From Peromyscus leucopus (lineage: Eukaryota > Chordata > Mammalia > Rodentia > Cricetidae): a stretch of DNA of 64,000 nucleotides. Under the pieces are notes generated by a model. It searched no databases and had not been told where the DNA came from. It saw nothing but the letters and a program-made list of their open reading frames with translations. Where the stretch lies: assembly GCF_004664715.2 (NCBI RefSeq), contig NC_051068.1, positions 51,062,953-51,126,952 on the forward strand, written 5' to 3'. The position numbers were made by a program, and so were the translations under genes. This document shows positions 1 through 9,941 of this stretch, in pieces. Positions within the stretch are counted from its first letter, which is position 1. Each line of letters starts with the position of its first letter.

Positions 1-75
1 GAGCGGAGGGGCAATCTGTTGTTGAGATGTATTGTATTAGAGAGAATCTATTTTCAATAAAAAAGAAGAAATAGA
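1..75 (+). mobile_element. LINE-1 3' end (cut by window start)
   Basis: The purine-rich stretch followed by a segment like 'gagagaatctattttcaat' and an A-rich tail matches the end of rodent L1 3'UTRs. The same ending recurs near 19.6, 26.87 and 59.15 kb. Only the last bases of the element are inside the window. Confidence 0.6.
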
Positions 76-772
76 AAAAACAAGAATGACCACTGAGATA
101 GACAAAAAATTAATAAAAAAAACCCACCATATCAATTCCTCACAAAAATGCTTAAAATGTTATCAAACCTATCATAAATAATTTTATATTTAGTAAACAA
201 TCTATCCACTTGGATGATATGCAAGAAATATAAAAAAACACTTTAGATTTAGTATCCTATAACATCTATATCATCAATGTGCTTTACTTTAGAAATATGA
301 GAGAGGTTATTATTTAAAACATGCCAAATACAATTGATTCTCAATTATATAGGGCAAAACAAGAAACAATAAATTCATGTGTAAGTATAGAAAGTATTTT
401 TTAAATTTCCATTTACTTCATAAAAAAAATCTTGGCAATATCAAAACAGAGTAGGAGTTCCATAAAAGAGCAAGTGATACCTAGAACAATTTCCCCACAT
501 ATTCCACTTCATATTTACTCTTAAGATATCTGAGGTGTAAGCTGTTAAATTATCATTTTTAGTTTTACGTTATCCTGGACATAACGTCACCAAATGTAAT
601 AAGAAAACAATACAGGGAAATGAGGTAAAAATAAAAGTGCCTATTTACTGAGAACATATTTACGTACATTTATGTATAAAGATCAAATTTGAAAATGGGC
701 AACATTTACAACATTAATCCATGTTCACCTACTAAGAGAAATATGCAAACAAACCAACAAAAACTGTGATTT
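76..772. other. AT-rich DNA, no feature recognised
   Basis: I see no coding frame, SINE or LTR signature here; it is AT-rich unique-looking sequence. Confidence 0.5.
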
Positions 773-995
773 GGAGTTGAAGAGGCAGGTCAGCAGTTAA
801 GAGCATTTGCTGCTCTTGCAAAGTACACTGGTTCAGTTCCCAGCAGCCACACGGTAGCTCAGACCATCCTTCACTTTGGTTCCAGGATATCTGATTCTCC
901 TTTCTGGCTTTTTGGGGAACCTAGCTTGCATGTAGTGTTGCACAAACATGCATTATGGCAAACAAAAGTATATCTTTTTAAAAGATCTTGAGTAT
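773..995 (+). mobile_element. B2-type SINE (diverged)
   Basis: A tRNA-derived head resembling 'gtcagcagttaagagca' and 'ggttcagttcccagcagcc' (A and B boxes) is followed by the B2 body with 'ctgattctcctttctggc' and an AAAAGATCTT-like end. The divergence from consensus suggests an older B2/B3 copy. It is non-coding and was mobilised by L1 machinery. Confidence 0.75.
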
Positions 996-1495
996 AATTG
1001 TGTGTTTATATGCTGACATAAATTTTGTGTTCATATAGCAATGCTAGCAATAAATATGTTAAAGGGTATTATTTACATTAGTACAAAAAATTCAGTAGTA
1101 GTTGAATATTGTGTCAGACTCTAGGTGTCCAAATAGTCTTTGACATTTGTAATGTGAACTAGTCATTTACAAATATGTTAAGCCACATTCACAATTCTCC
1201 TGGATTGCGTTTAACCTAAGAGTTGCAGGTTGTCTAACCTTTGTATTAAAATGTAAATTACTATTGAAAATTGTAAACTGCATTAATAAAACAGCATTGC
1301 AATATATGTCCATTACTTATATAACTCAATAGTGTAAATGCATGAATTTTCTCACATTGATTTAGAGAGAAATCACAGTCATATTTTGAGTGGTTACTTT
1401 TTGGGAATTAGTAAGTGGTTTCAAAATTAATACATATGTTAAAATTACCTTGACAAGATTATAAAGGTAAATAATTTATAAAATAATGTAAGAGA
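996..1495. other. AT-rich DNA, no feature recognised
   Basis: No repeat family or coding signal was recognised in this AT-rich interval. Confidence 0.5.
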
Positions 1496-1675
1496 TATTA
1501 GGGATGACTTATGAATGTATGAATATCCAACATACACATATATGCATGCAACAAAAATTAGTAAGAAAAAGTAGCCATGAAATTGAAGGAGAGCAGGGTT
1601 TGGAGGGAAGATAGGGAAGGGCAAAATGTAATTATATTATAATCTCAAAATATAAAGAAGGAAAAATAGAAACTA
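1496..1675 (+). mobile_element. LINE-1 3'UTR end
   Basis: The run 'ggagggaagatagggaaggg' followed by 'taattatattataatctcaa' and an A-rich tail is a characteristic rodent L1 3' terminus. The element is truncated to its last ~180 bp and has no coding capacity. Confidence 0.65.
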
Positions 1676-2311
1676 TTTATATACAAGAAAAATATACATA
1701 CTTTATATACATATACACATAATATGCAATTATATATCATTTTAGAATAATGACAAAAAACAAATAATATAGAATATAAAGTCCCCAAATGATATCAGAT
1801 GTTTTAGCAATTAATGTCAAAAAGAATTTCTATTAGGTATGTAAAGCTGAAATAATTGATACTGGGAAAATTGTATAAGCACCTGAAAATGAAATCATTA
1901 AACAACTATCTAATGCCACAGGTAAAATGTGTACAATTCTATATTGTTCAAAGCTACTTGACAGCAAAGCCCACTAATCATTTTCTTTTATTTCATTATA
2001 AGAAATTATAGCATCTGACAAGACGTGTTCTCTGAAACAATGATATAAATTAGATATTTGGATTATTATATATAAAATATTGTTTGCAATTCTGATTGTG
2101 TATATGAGGTTTGAATTCCCCCATACCAGCTTACTGCTCAGTTCATTACTTTTTAACTTAGATATCACTTAATACATAGTAAAACTCTCAGACTCAAAGC
2201 TTTTCTTCTAAATTGTGGCCATGACAATAACTATCTCAAAATGTTTTTAGATGAAAACTAAAAGGAGACATATACTATCACTTTGTCGGTTGTTACAGTA
2301 AATAAGACAAG

Positions 2312-2384
2312 CCAGATAGATAGATAGACAGATAGGTAGATAGACTAATAGATATAGATAGATAGGCAGATAGATAAGTAGATT
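2312..2384 (+). repeat. Imperfect (GATA)n microsatellite
   Basis: An array of TAGA/GATA units interrupted by CAGA, GGTA and CTAA variants. The interruptions suggest an old, stabilised array. Confidence 0.9.
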
Positions 2385-3668
2385 GATGATATAGTTATAA
2401 ACTCCCAGGTATTAGTTTCTTCATTAATAAAAGAACAATAATAGTAATAAAACATATACTGCTTCTCTCTTAATGTTAAGTGCAGATTGATGTAGTGTTC
2501 CTATGCCATAGTCATTAAGCCCAGAAATCACTAAAGGATTCACAATAAGTTGGTATATCTTACCGAGCTTCAACAAGACAATTACCATCACATCTCATAT
2601 GTTCAATTATGATCTGTCATTAAGGATCATAATTATCATCCGTTGATTATCCTATCAACTTATGTCCTTTATTCTAGACACTAGTCTCTGACTTCACCGC
2701 TTTTAATGTTCTAGTTACTGGCAAGAGAATTTGAAATTCCCTGCCTGATTTCCTCTGATAATTCCCCAACTGGTTCTTAAATTATTGACTGATATGACCT
2801 TTAACACCCATGACAAAAAGAATGTAAAATTCAAATCCTATACTAAGAATCCTACATTGGCATCTACATGGAATATGTGTAATTAAATGACCTGGAGCAT
2901 TATAGATAAACCGACAACGGCTCATGATTCTCTTATCATTTCTACAGGTCTGTATTAACCACTGGTTCAAGGCATGTCACAAGCCTGTTCTTACACTGTC
3001 TGTTGACCATGTTCCCACCGGAAATAGCCACAAGGAGGAAGATCTGCTGCCGACTTTTCTTATGTAGTTGCGGTCAGAACTAGACCCCTTACTCCACAGG
3101 CCTGATGGTAACATGATTGTGTCAACTGACATATTTTCTCTCGTGTGGAACCAATCTAATACTTGATGTGACGGAGCATGTCAGAGACTGCTGGGGTAGG
3201 CAAGGAGTAAGGCAATTTGTAGAGGTGCAGATGTTCAAGGAGTCAACTTAAATTTTCAAACACTGACATATGGATGGCAAGCTACACTGTTCAGTTTAAA
3301 ATGAAATAGAGGAGCCCTTGGGGTTGGAGGAGGAGTATAGACTGCCCATAAAACTAAAAGGCATGTTGACACCAATAGATACAATCACTGTTCATTCTTG
3401 AACCAAAGGTCACAAAAGCAAAGAGATGAACTTTGGATTATGAACTCGTTATCTTTCTACTGACTCAAATACCCATTTAGAATATGTTCCATCGTATGTA
3501 CTACTTAAATGGTTACAGGCTCAAACCAACCGTAATGGTTTAAGGATAATTATTTCTTTCTTTGTTGATTAAATAAGAAAGAGCACAGCTTTCATGCCCT
3601 AGGTTCATGTCTCCAGTAGGATTCAGTTTTCATACCCACCTCAATAAAAGCCTCAGTGCACAGAGACC

Positions 3669-3845
3669 CTATAAAAGCAATTCTTCATTGTTGGTTTACT
3701 CCTACCCCTGCCCATTACCTTCCTATGTTCATGACTCATTGCTCCTTATTTCTAGACACAGTTTCTTTCCATGAAGTCTGATTTCACTAAAATTGTCTTA
3801 GCATTCCTCCTGGTGTCTGATTTTTTGGCTGGGAACATTTGCTAG
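3669..3845 (+). other. TATA-like box plus 24-codon signal-peptide-like frame (unproven)
   Basis: A 'ctataaaag' box at about 3669-3677 lies about 100 bp before an ATG at 3771. The ATG opens 24 codons reading as a basic start (MKS), a hydrophobic core (IVLAFLLV) and a small-residue end, then TAG. This resembles exon 1 of a small secreted protein. I find no splice donor at the end of the frame and no convincing second exon downstream. It may be chance or a decayed gene start. Confidence 0.15.
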
Positions 3846-4521
3846 GGAAGTTACGAGGAACTTAGATTTGACTTTCTATGAGGACTGAAGCTCTGGTGTT
3901 CTGATTAGACTGAAACCACAGTTTTCTGGTGACTTAATCTTGGAAATAGCATTTTCAGCATTTCTTCTACATCACACTAAGTAGAAATGACTTGGTAAGT
4001 CATGCTTAAACAAAAAATGAGGACATAGATACTAGTAGCAGAGTCATTGGTGGCCACTGGACAAGCTGCATGCCCTAGTACTCTATCTCTTCTAGTGTAC
4101 GCTGCCTTTGGAATGCTCACTTTGAGTCACCTTGGAACTAGGAGTCTATAGGACAAAATAAGAATGCAAAAATCACAAGCTTTTTAAAATATATTGAGGC
4201 TCTCTTAAAAGGCTCATAGGAGGTCAGAGGAGACATTCTTGGTAGTCTTTGAGAAATAAAAGTGAAAAAGGTTTTGGGAATGCTCCACATTTTAAAAGTG
4301 GAGAGTGTGCAGAAGTTTACAGGAAACAATATACTGAAAAAAAATGACAGTAATGCCCCTGAAAATGTTGATACTTCATAAAAAAAAATAGCATACACGT
4401 CACAGCAATCCATCAGGAGTTCATAAAAGGCAGCTAGAGCAAACCTATTGATTTCCTTTCAGACTGGTAGGTCATATATGACATCTTGATTTTAGAAATA
4501 AAACCATGCTTGCATGGTTTC

Positions 4522-4665
4522 TGTTTCTTTCTATTCCTTCTTTTTTCTCTCTCCCTATCTTCCTCCTTTTTCTCTCCTTCCTCCCCATCCTCCTCCTTTT
4601 TGTCTGCCCCTTTCTCTTCATCTTCCTATTTTTTCCTCTCCTCCTCCTTCTCTCTTGTTCTTATC
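4522..4665 (+). repeat. Pyrimidine-rich low-complexity tract
   Basis: About 140 bp composed almost only of C and T on the plus strand (TCC/TTC-rich). Three overlapping leucine/serine/phenylalanine-rich frames between 4486 and 4757 are artefacts of this composition. Confidence 0.85.
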
Positions 4666-4804
4666 TGGTTATACCAATGGCTATGCTATTAATAATAATG
4701 GCATGGTTTTTATTATTATTTAAAATAATCAAAAGACTAATAACTAAAAATCTGTGAAACAGTCTTAGTGACAAAATGTTTGCAGTTACCAATATATTGA
4801 TTAA

Positions 4805-5037
4805 TATTTCTTAAATTTATTTTTATTCTATATGTGTGAATGTTTTACTTACCTTACATGTATGTGTATGTACCAGATGTGAGCCTGTCACCCACAAAGG
4901 CCAGAAAAGAGTACAGCATCCACTGGGACTCAAGTTACAGACTGTTGAGAGCCATCAAATGAGTGCTGAGAATCAAATCTGGGTCATCTGATGCTCGAAA
5001 GTACTCTTATTTGTGGAGTCATCTTTCTATACCCCTG
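4805..5037 (-). mobile_element. B3/B2-type SINE, antisense
   Basis: Read on the minus strand, it has a tRNA-like head at the right end near 5035, an internal box from 'tctgggtcatctgatgctcg' (plus-strand text) and the usual body with 'gttgagagccatcaaatgag'. A T/A-rich 3' tail lies at the left end. Diverged copy. Confidence 0.7.
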
Positions 5038-5434
5038 ATAAATGTTCTTATTCACAAACTGTATGGATCTAACTTTCAACGTTTCATATTATATTGAACT
5101 GGTAGAGACTTTATTATAAGAGGTCTAGATTATGTTTCAGTGATGATATGCATGCCTAGTATCTGTGAGGCACACAGAAAGAAGTCCCAATCATCTTTAG
5201 AACTTTATTATTTATATTTATGTTAAAGTGTGAGACAGCAAAACCAGACTTTTACCGGGAGGGTAAAATATCAGGTTACTCTAAATCAACTATTACCAAC
5301 CTTGGGAGCTGATACAGAATCCATGCCAACTCAGTACATTTGTCAGCATAGACTTCTTGATGGAGGAACTGGCTGCATATACTTTTGAATTCCCATAGTC
5401 TGAAAGTTTAATCTGGCTCTCTCCCTTTAGAGGT

Positions 5435-5652
5435 TTATATAATTTTATGTTTATGAGTGTTTTGTCTGTCTGTATGTATACACACAATGTGACTGCTTTG
5501 TGCCATCAGAGGCTAAATAAAAGATTGAAAACCCTGGAGCTGGAGTTATGAATGGCTGTGAACCATTGAGAATTGAGAATTGAGAATTGAACCAAGGTAC
5601 TCTGCAAAAGCAGAAAGTGATTCTAAGCAGTGAACCGCCTCTCCAGACACCA
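5435..5652 (-). mobile_element. B3/B2-type SINE, antisense, with internal triplication
   Basis: Same architecture as the 4.8-kb copy: 'tggctgtgaaccattgagaa', then an expected 'ggaattgaaccaaggtactc'-like box and 'gtgaaccgcctctccagaca' at the tRNA-like end. The segment around 5566-5590 carries three tandem copies of 'gagaattg', a small slippage expansion inside the SINE. Confidence 0.7.
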
Positions 5653-6284
5653 TACCCTCTCTTTATTATGATTTTCCAAAGAAACAACATTAAAATTTTG
5701 AGAACAAATTTATTTAAAGCACAATTTTTCTCCAACTGAAGGAATTAATTCATTGACATAATTTCTGGTACTCTAAAAATTACATATGCATTTGGCCTGA
5801 TCTTTATCCAGATTTAGAAGTATGGGATAAGAGAGTGCAAATTTTCAACATAGCAGTTGTTCCTACAGGAAGAAATTCTATCATTTTTTGAGTAGGAAGT
5901 GAATTAATTCACTTTAACCTGAGTGTTTATCTATAGTAGAATACATACATCTGCTAATAAGTCTGCATTATAATGTAGAAACTTCTTATTAACCATACAA
6001 CTTTTCCTTTTGTTCATAGTTCTCCATTTAATGTTTGCATCCCTTAATTATGTACTTTATAAAAGTGAGTCCCAATCTTTGAAAACTATTTCATGACTTT
6101 CACCCCTTAATTTTCTTTGTGACCATTTAGTATTTTGAGGTTATTTTACAATTTAAATGTGAATGTATTTAAAAAAAATCAGATTTAGGAGACATGCTTG
6201 TAATCTTATTCATTCATAGATAAACTGAAATTATTCCATAAGTGAATAGCCAAAGAAAACAACTAATATAGTCCAATGAGGGTT

Positions 6285-6288
<4 letters not shown>

Positions 6289-6359
<71 letters not shown>
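6289..6359 (+). repeat. (GA)n microsatellite
   Basis: About 35 uninterrupted GA units, directly abutting the 5' side of a B4-type SINE. Confidence 0.97.
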
Positions 6360-6362
<3 letters not shown>

Positions 6363-6668
6363 TCAGTAAAGTATTAGCTGCACAGACATAAGGACCTTAA
6401 TTTGATCCCTAGATTCCCAGGAAAAAAAATATAAGCACTGTAGCTTTTATCTCAGATGGGAAAGATGAGGACAAGGGCATTCATGGGACTCACTGGCCAT
6501 CCAGCCTAGCTGAATTGACGAGCCCCAGGTGAATGGGAGACTCTGTCTCAATAAATAATATACATAGTTCCTGGGGAATAACCCTAATGGCTGCCAACTG
6601 TTGTCAACACTGAAGAACACACATGGGTGCACACAGGCTCACACATATGTGGGTGCACACACACAAAA
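6360..6668 (+). mobile_element. B4/RSINE1-type SINE
   Basis: A tRNA-like head ('gtcagtaaagtattagctgc', 'aggaccttaatttgatccct') is followed by a B1-like middle ('cactggccatccagcctagc', 'agactctgtctcaataaata') and a CA-rich tail. This composite order is that of the rodent B4 family. Confidence in the exact subfamily is low. Confidence 0.75.
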
Positions 6669-7094
6669 TACAAAATTGAAATGTTTTGGGTTTTGAGATC
6701 ATATATGAAACCACTGCCAGGATTTAAAAGATGCATCTGAGTTCTTCCAGCAGAATATTATAGAATAGAGTCATGAATATTTGTGAAAAACCTAATCAAC
6801 TTTAGTTTCAGAAACAACTTTCTCTGTGCCTCGGGTATATTACCTTATTTATTTCTCATGATTAGTGTTTTGTATCTCTGTTTGTAGAAGAAGGGTGCTG
6901 AGGCACAGAATACTTACTTATTTCTCAGGATCACAGCTTGCCAAAGTGGAGCAAAGGTGGCTCCAGGCATCTGGTCTGGATTTGAATACATATTTCAGGG
7001 GGAAAAAATGCTTTGAGAACTATAGTGAGAAATGTGACAATATTAATTGAGTTATACTCTTTTGTGTGCTTCTTTGTGTGTTTTTTAAAGGCTA

Positions 7095-7365
7095 CAAGTA
7101 TTTGTATACACATATATATATTCCTAAATAAACTTGTTGAATCTATATAATGTTACTTGTATATATGCTTTTAGACCTGGCCATTTGGCACTGGAGAAAC
7201 CAACTGATGTGCTCTTTCTTCCCTGGGGAGGACTACCTCTCAAATTCCTATGTTTACTCAGTTGCCTGTTGTTTTTGTGTAGGATTGAGGCCTCATGAGC
7301 TTTTCCATACACAGTTTTGTGAGGTCACTTGTATCTTTGTTCAGCTCATATTTAGACAGATGTGT
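7095..7365 (-). mobile_element. LINE-1 3'UTR fragment, antisense
   Basis: The plus-strand text 'tatataatgttacttgtata', 'gacctggccatttggcactg', 'ttccctggggaggactacct' and 'gtgtaggattgaggcctcat' follows the order of an old rodent L1 (Lx-like) 3'UTR read backwards. It is non-coding; the frames at 7150-7368 and 7124-7312 are by-products. Confidence 0.6.
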
Positions 7366-7752
7366 TGATTAGACTTTGCAGTTATAACTTCTAAGATGTA
7401 CAGTGCATCTTGGAAGAATGGTCTCCTCATCTTAAGAGAGGTTCCAGGGTCAGGCAGAAGAGCTCAGTTTCAGCATCAGTAAGGACAATGAAGGAAAATG
7501 CTCTGAAGACATTAAAGTTAAGGGAGGACTCCCTTATAATGAGCAATAGCTTTCTAGGTCACTATAAGGTAGGCTCAGAGGAAGCCCAGGGCAGCATGAG
7601 TACCAGATATCAAGCGAGAGTCATAAGGATGCGAAGCATGATGGTAGTCACTGTCCTCCTAGTGTTACATGAATGTGGATCTACTAACAGCTTGCAGTGT
7701 GCAGCACCTGCTATGGACTGGAGCAGAACACTGCAAAGCTGGTGGTGATGGA
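7366..7752. other. Unassigned DNA with a 112-codon chance-like frame
   Basis: A plus-strand frame at 7410-7748 ends at the target site of the LTR element. Its translation shows no domain or motif I recognise and has low hydrophobicity with no signal peptide. No splice signals or homologous copy are visible. I treat it as non-coding, with moderate uncertainty. Confidence 0.4.
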
Positions 7753-7758
7753 AGGCCC
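7753..7758 (+). repeat. Target-site duplication AGGCCC (left)
   Basis: Identical to 9499-9504 on the other side of the LTR element. The perfect match fixes both element ends. Confidence 0.85.
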
Positions 7759-8154
7759 TGAAGCTAGAGTTTTCCTGCCTTGCCCACAGTCAGGACAAAT
7801 CTCTGTCACCCGCCAGCCCCACAGCTGCTCAGACCCAACCAAGTAAACACAGAGACTTATATTGCTTACAATCTGTATGGCCATGGCAGGCTTCTTGCTT
7901 ACTGTTCTTATAGCTTAAATTAATCCATTTCCATAAATCTATACCTTGCCACATGGCTTGTGGCTTACTGGCGTCTTCACATGCGGCTTGTCATGGTGGT
8001 GGCTGGCAGTTTCTCTGACTCAGTCTTCCACTTCCCAGAATTCTTCTCCTCCTTCTCCTGCCTATAGTTCCTTCTACCTAGCCACTGGCCAATCAGTGTT
8101 TTATTTATTGACCAATCAGAGCAACAGATTTGACATACAGACCATCCCACAGCA
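7759..8154 (-). mobile_element. 3' LTR of the 7.76-kb element
   Basis: Minus-strand LTR beginning TGCTGTGGGATGG and ending near CTCTAGCTTCA; about 396 bp and closely similar to 9104-9498. It includes the 'ccaatcagtgttttatttat' segment, which on the minus strand provides an AATAAA-like signal and CCAAT-like motifs near the LTR start. Confidence 0.85.
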
Positions 8155-8175
8155 CTTTCCCTATTTTTTTTTCCA
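8155..8175 (-). promoter_or_regulatory. Polypurine tract
   Basis: On the minus strand this is a run of A with AGGGAAAG immediately before the LTR start, the expected plus-strand primer for reverse transcription. Confidence 0.7.
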
Positions 8176-8373
8176 AAGGAAGGTTTTAACTTTTACACAT
8201 CTCCAAAACCAGCTTGGTATATTTGGGAATTTGGACGTAGCTTCTCTTACTACTTCCTGCTGGAGGAGGGTGCTGTATCTTATGGGGACACATAGAAATT
8301 TTAAGGATCATGGAGTAGTCCGTGAGGCTGTATCATCTGAGCCAGTTGCCTTGAAATGATTCTGGATGTTGGA

Positions 8374-8652
8374 TCATCTGGGCCATGGTGTCATTGGAGA
8401 CCTTTCAGGGGGTCTTGGCTGGTCAAACCTGATGTATCTTAATCTGGAACAAATCCATAGCCTCTGGCTTTCTGTAGAAACAAAAGCAGAGCCTCTTTTC
8501 CAAAGCAACATATCCTTATACCCAAATTTTGAAGTCAAGGTACCTTTAAAACATACATTTTGGCATAACTCAACAGCTTTTGCAAACAAATGTTTTTCTT
8601 CAGTTACGAATATCAAAGAGAACATAATCCAGATTCTCTGTGTGATAGCCAT
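8374..8652 (-). pseudogene. Retroviral pol remnant (integrase C-terminus-like)
   Basis: A 92-codon minus-strand frame includes LLWKRGSAFVSTE near residue 50, then LWICSRL and RFDQPRPPE. This pattern resembles the C-terminal, DNA-binding end of class II ERV integrases (a WxRG turn, then LWIPSRLI-like residues). The homologous frame at 62455-62652 differs mainly by conservative changes. It lacks the zinc-binding and catalytic domains, so it cannot act as an integrase. It is probably a leftover kept by the shared internal deletion. Confidence 0.5.
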
Positions 8653-8843
8653 CTTTATTTAGCTTATTTTTTATATCACCTTGAGCCTATTGCTTTAAAC
8701 TACAGCCTTTTAAGCCTGAAAAAGCACTGTGGCTGCTGGCTCTGCCCACTTCACCTTCCCAACATGGTGGTAGTACAGTTTCTGCCAGCTCTGGAAGCCA
8801 TCATGGATCTATACTTTTATCTAAGCAGCGTGTAGTCCAGAAA

Positions 8844-8845
<2 letters not shown>

Positions 8846-8874
<29 letters not shown>
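8846..8874 (-). repeat. A29 tract inside the LTR element
   Basis: 29 T on the plus strand (A on the element strand), directly after 'tttgctagtac' on the element strand. In the 61-kb copy a (GA)n tract sits at exactly this place, so the family has a slippage-prone purine tract here. Confidence 0.95.
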
Positions 8875-9085
8875 GTACTAGCAAAGGCTAAATCCACCGT
8901 GCAGCATAATGTGCCACTTGCAGAGGTCTCATTCCTGACATACTGCAAGTTGAGCGCACATGCCAGGCACCTGCCATAGTAGCTCAAACATGCAGGCTGC
9001 CACTAGCTTGAAAGAGACAACTAGGAACTTTTTTTAGCTCCATTTTAGAATCTGTTTACTCAGGTTTTAAGTGGAAACTCTTGCC

Positions 9086-9103
9086 AACACGTTGGGCGCA
9101 ATT
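9086..9103 (-). promoter_or_regulatory. Primer-binding site, tRNA-Lys type
   Basis: Directly after the 5' LTR, the minus strand reads TTGCGCCCAACGTGTTGG. This matches the tRNA-Lys primer site (TGGCGCCCAACGTGGGGC) at all but three or four positions. Confidence 0.8.
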
Positions 9104-9498
9104 TGTAGCTAGAGGTTTCCTGCCTTGCCACAGTCAGGACAAATCTCTGTCACCTGCCAGTCCCACAGTTCCTCAGACCCAACCAAGTAAACACAGAGAC
9201 TTATATTGCTTACAAACTGTATGGCTGTGGCAGGCTTCTTACTAACTGTTCTTATAGTTTAAATTAATCCATTTCCATAAATCTATACCTTACCACATGG
9301 CTTGTGGCTTCCTGGCATCTTCACATGCGGCTTGTCATGGTGGTGGCTGGCAGTTTCTCTGACTCAGCCTTCCACTTTCCAGAATTCTTCTCCTCCATGT
9401 CCCGCCTATACTTCCTTCTGCCTGGCCACTGGCCAATCAGTGTTTTATTTATTGATCAATCAGAGCAACAGATTTGACATACAGACCATCCCACAGCT
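9104..9498 (-). mobile_element. 5' LTR of the 7.76-kb element
   Basis: 395 bp, ending CTCTAGCTACA next to the primer-binding site. The first base appears mutated (TGCTGTGGG expected, AGCTGTGGG seen), which the target duplication reveals. Close similarity to the other LTR points to a fairly recent insertion. Confidence 0.85.
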
Positions 9499-9504
9499 AG
9501 GCCC
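9499..9504 (+). repeat. Target-site duplication AGGCCC (right)
   Basis: Matches 7753-7758 exactly. Confidence 0.85.
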
Positions 9505-9583
9505 TCTTAGTACCTGGGTAAACAACTATGCACAACACAGAGATAACACCTTCCATTAAGACCTTTCTCTGCACATTGTATTC

Positions 9584-9935
9584 TGTTGCTAGAGTTTTTC
9601 TCTCCAGGTCTTGCCAATCCCCGGCAGTACTGTAGCCCACTTATAAAATAAACATACAGACATTTATATTATTTAAACTGCTCGGCCATTGGCTCAGGCC
9701 TACCACTGTCTAGCTTTTACTCTTATACTCAGCCCATTTCTGTTAATCTATATGTCGTCACATGTTCCATGGCTTTACCTGCTGCCTTTACATGATGCTC
9801 TCTGTACGGCAGGCTGGCGTCTCCTCCTCTTTGTCTTCCTGTTCTGTCATTTCTCCTCTCTGCTAGTCCCTCCTATACTTCCTGCCTGGCTACTGGCCCA
9901 TCAGTGTTTTATTTATCAATCAATCACCCACAGCA
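9584..9935 (-). mobile_element. Solo LTR related to the mys-like family
   Basis: A 352-bp LTR, on the minus strand starting TGCTGTGGGTGATTG and ending CTCTAGCAACA, flanked by the perfect 6-bp duplication GTATTC (9578-9583 and 9936-9941). It shares the start, the 'cagtgttttatttat' block and the end with the neighbouring LTRs, but differs in the middle, so it is a separate subfamily. No interior is present, implying LTR-LTR recombination after insertion. It lies only 85 bp from the previous element. Confidence 0.85.
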
Positions 9936-9941
9936 GTATTC

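Larger units (their letters stand above)
1676..4800. other. Mostly anonymous AT-rich DNA
   Basis: Apart from the GATA microsatellite, the pyrimidine tract and the short signal-peptide-like frame listed separately, I recognise nothing here. The open frames at 1974-2168, 2782-2970 and 4138-4413 have no recognisable domains and look like chance. Confidence 0.5.
7759..9498 (-). mobile_element. Complete non-autonomous LTR retrotransposon (mys-like, class II ERV)
   Basis: Two direct LTRs (7759-8154 and 9104-9498) flank a 949-bp interior. On the minus strand the order is 5' LTR, a primer-binding site matching tRNA-Lys, a leader, a remnant resembling the integrase C-terminus, a polypurine tract and the 3' LTR. 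The element is bounded by the 6-bp duplication AGGCCC (7753-7758 and 9499-9504), the length typical of class II ERVs. No gag, protease or reverse transcriptase is present, so it must have moved using proteins from a relative. A second copy of the same family lies at 60959-64000. Assignment to the cricetid mys group is from memory of such LTRs. Confidence 0.85.

Noticed and set aside
2312..2384. CRISPR-like repeat array
   Set aside because: Units are 4 bp and contiguous with no spacers; it is a microsatellite in a vertebrate genome.
4486..4757. Three overlapping frames resembling a membrane protein
   Set aside because: The hydrophobic and serine-rich look comes from a pyrimidine-only tract read in three phases.
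7410..7748. 112-codon open frame as a host gene
   Set aside because: No domain, signal peptide, splice or promoter evidence; it ends at an LTR target site and composition looks random.
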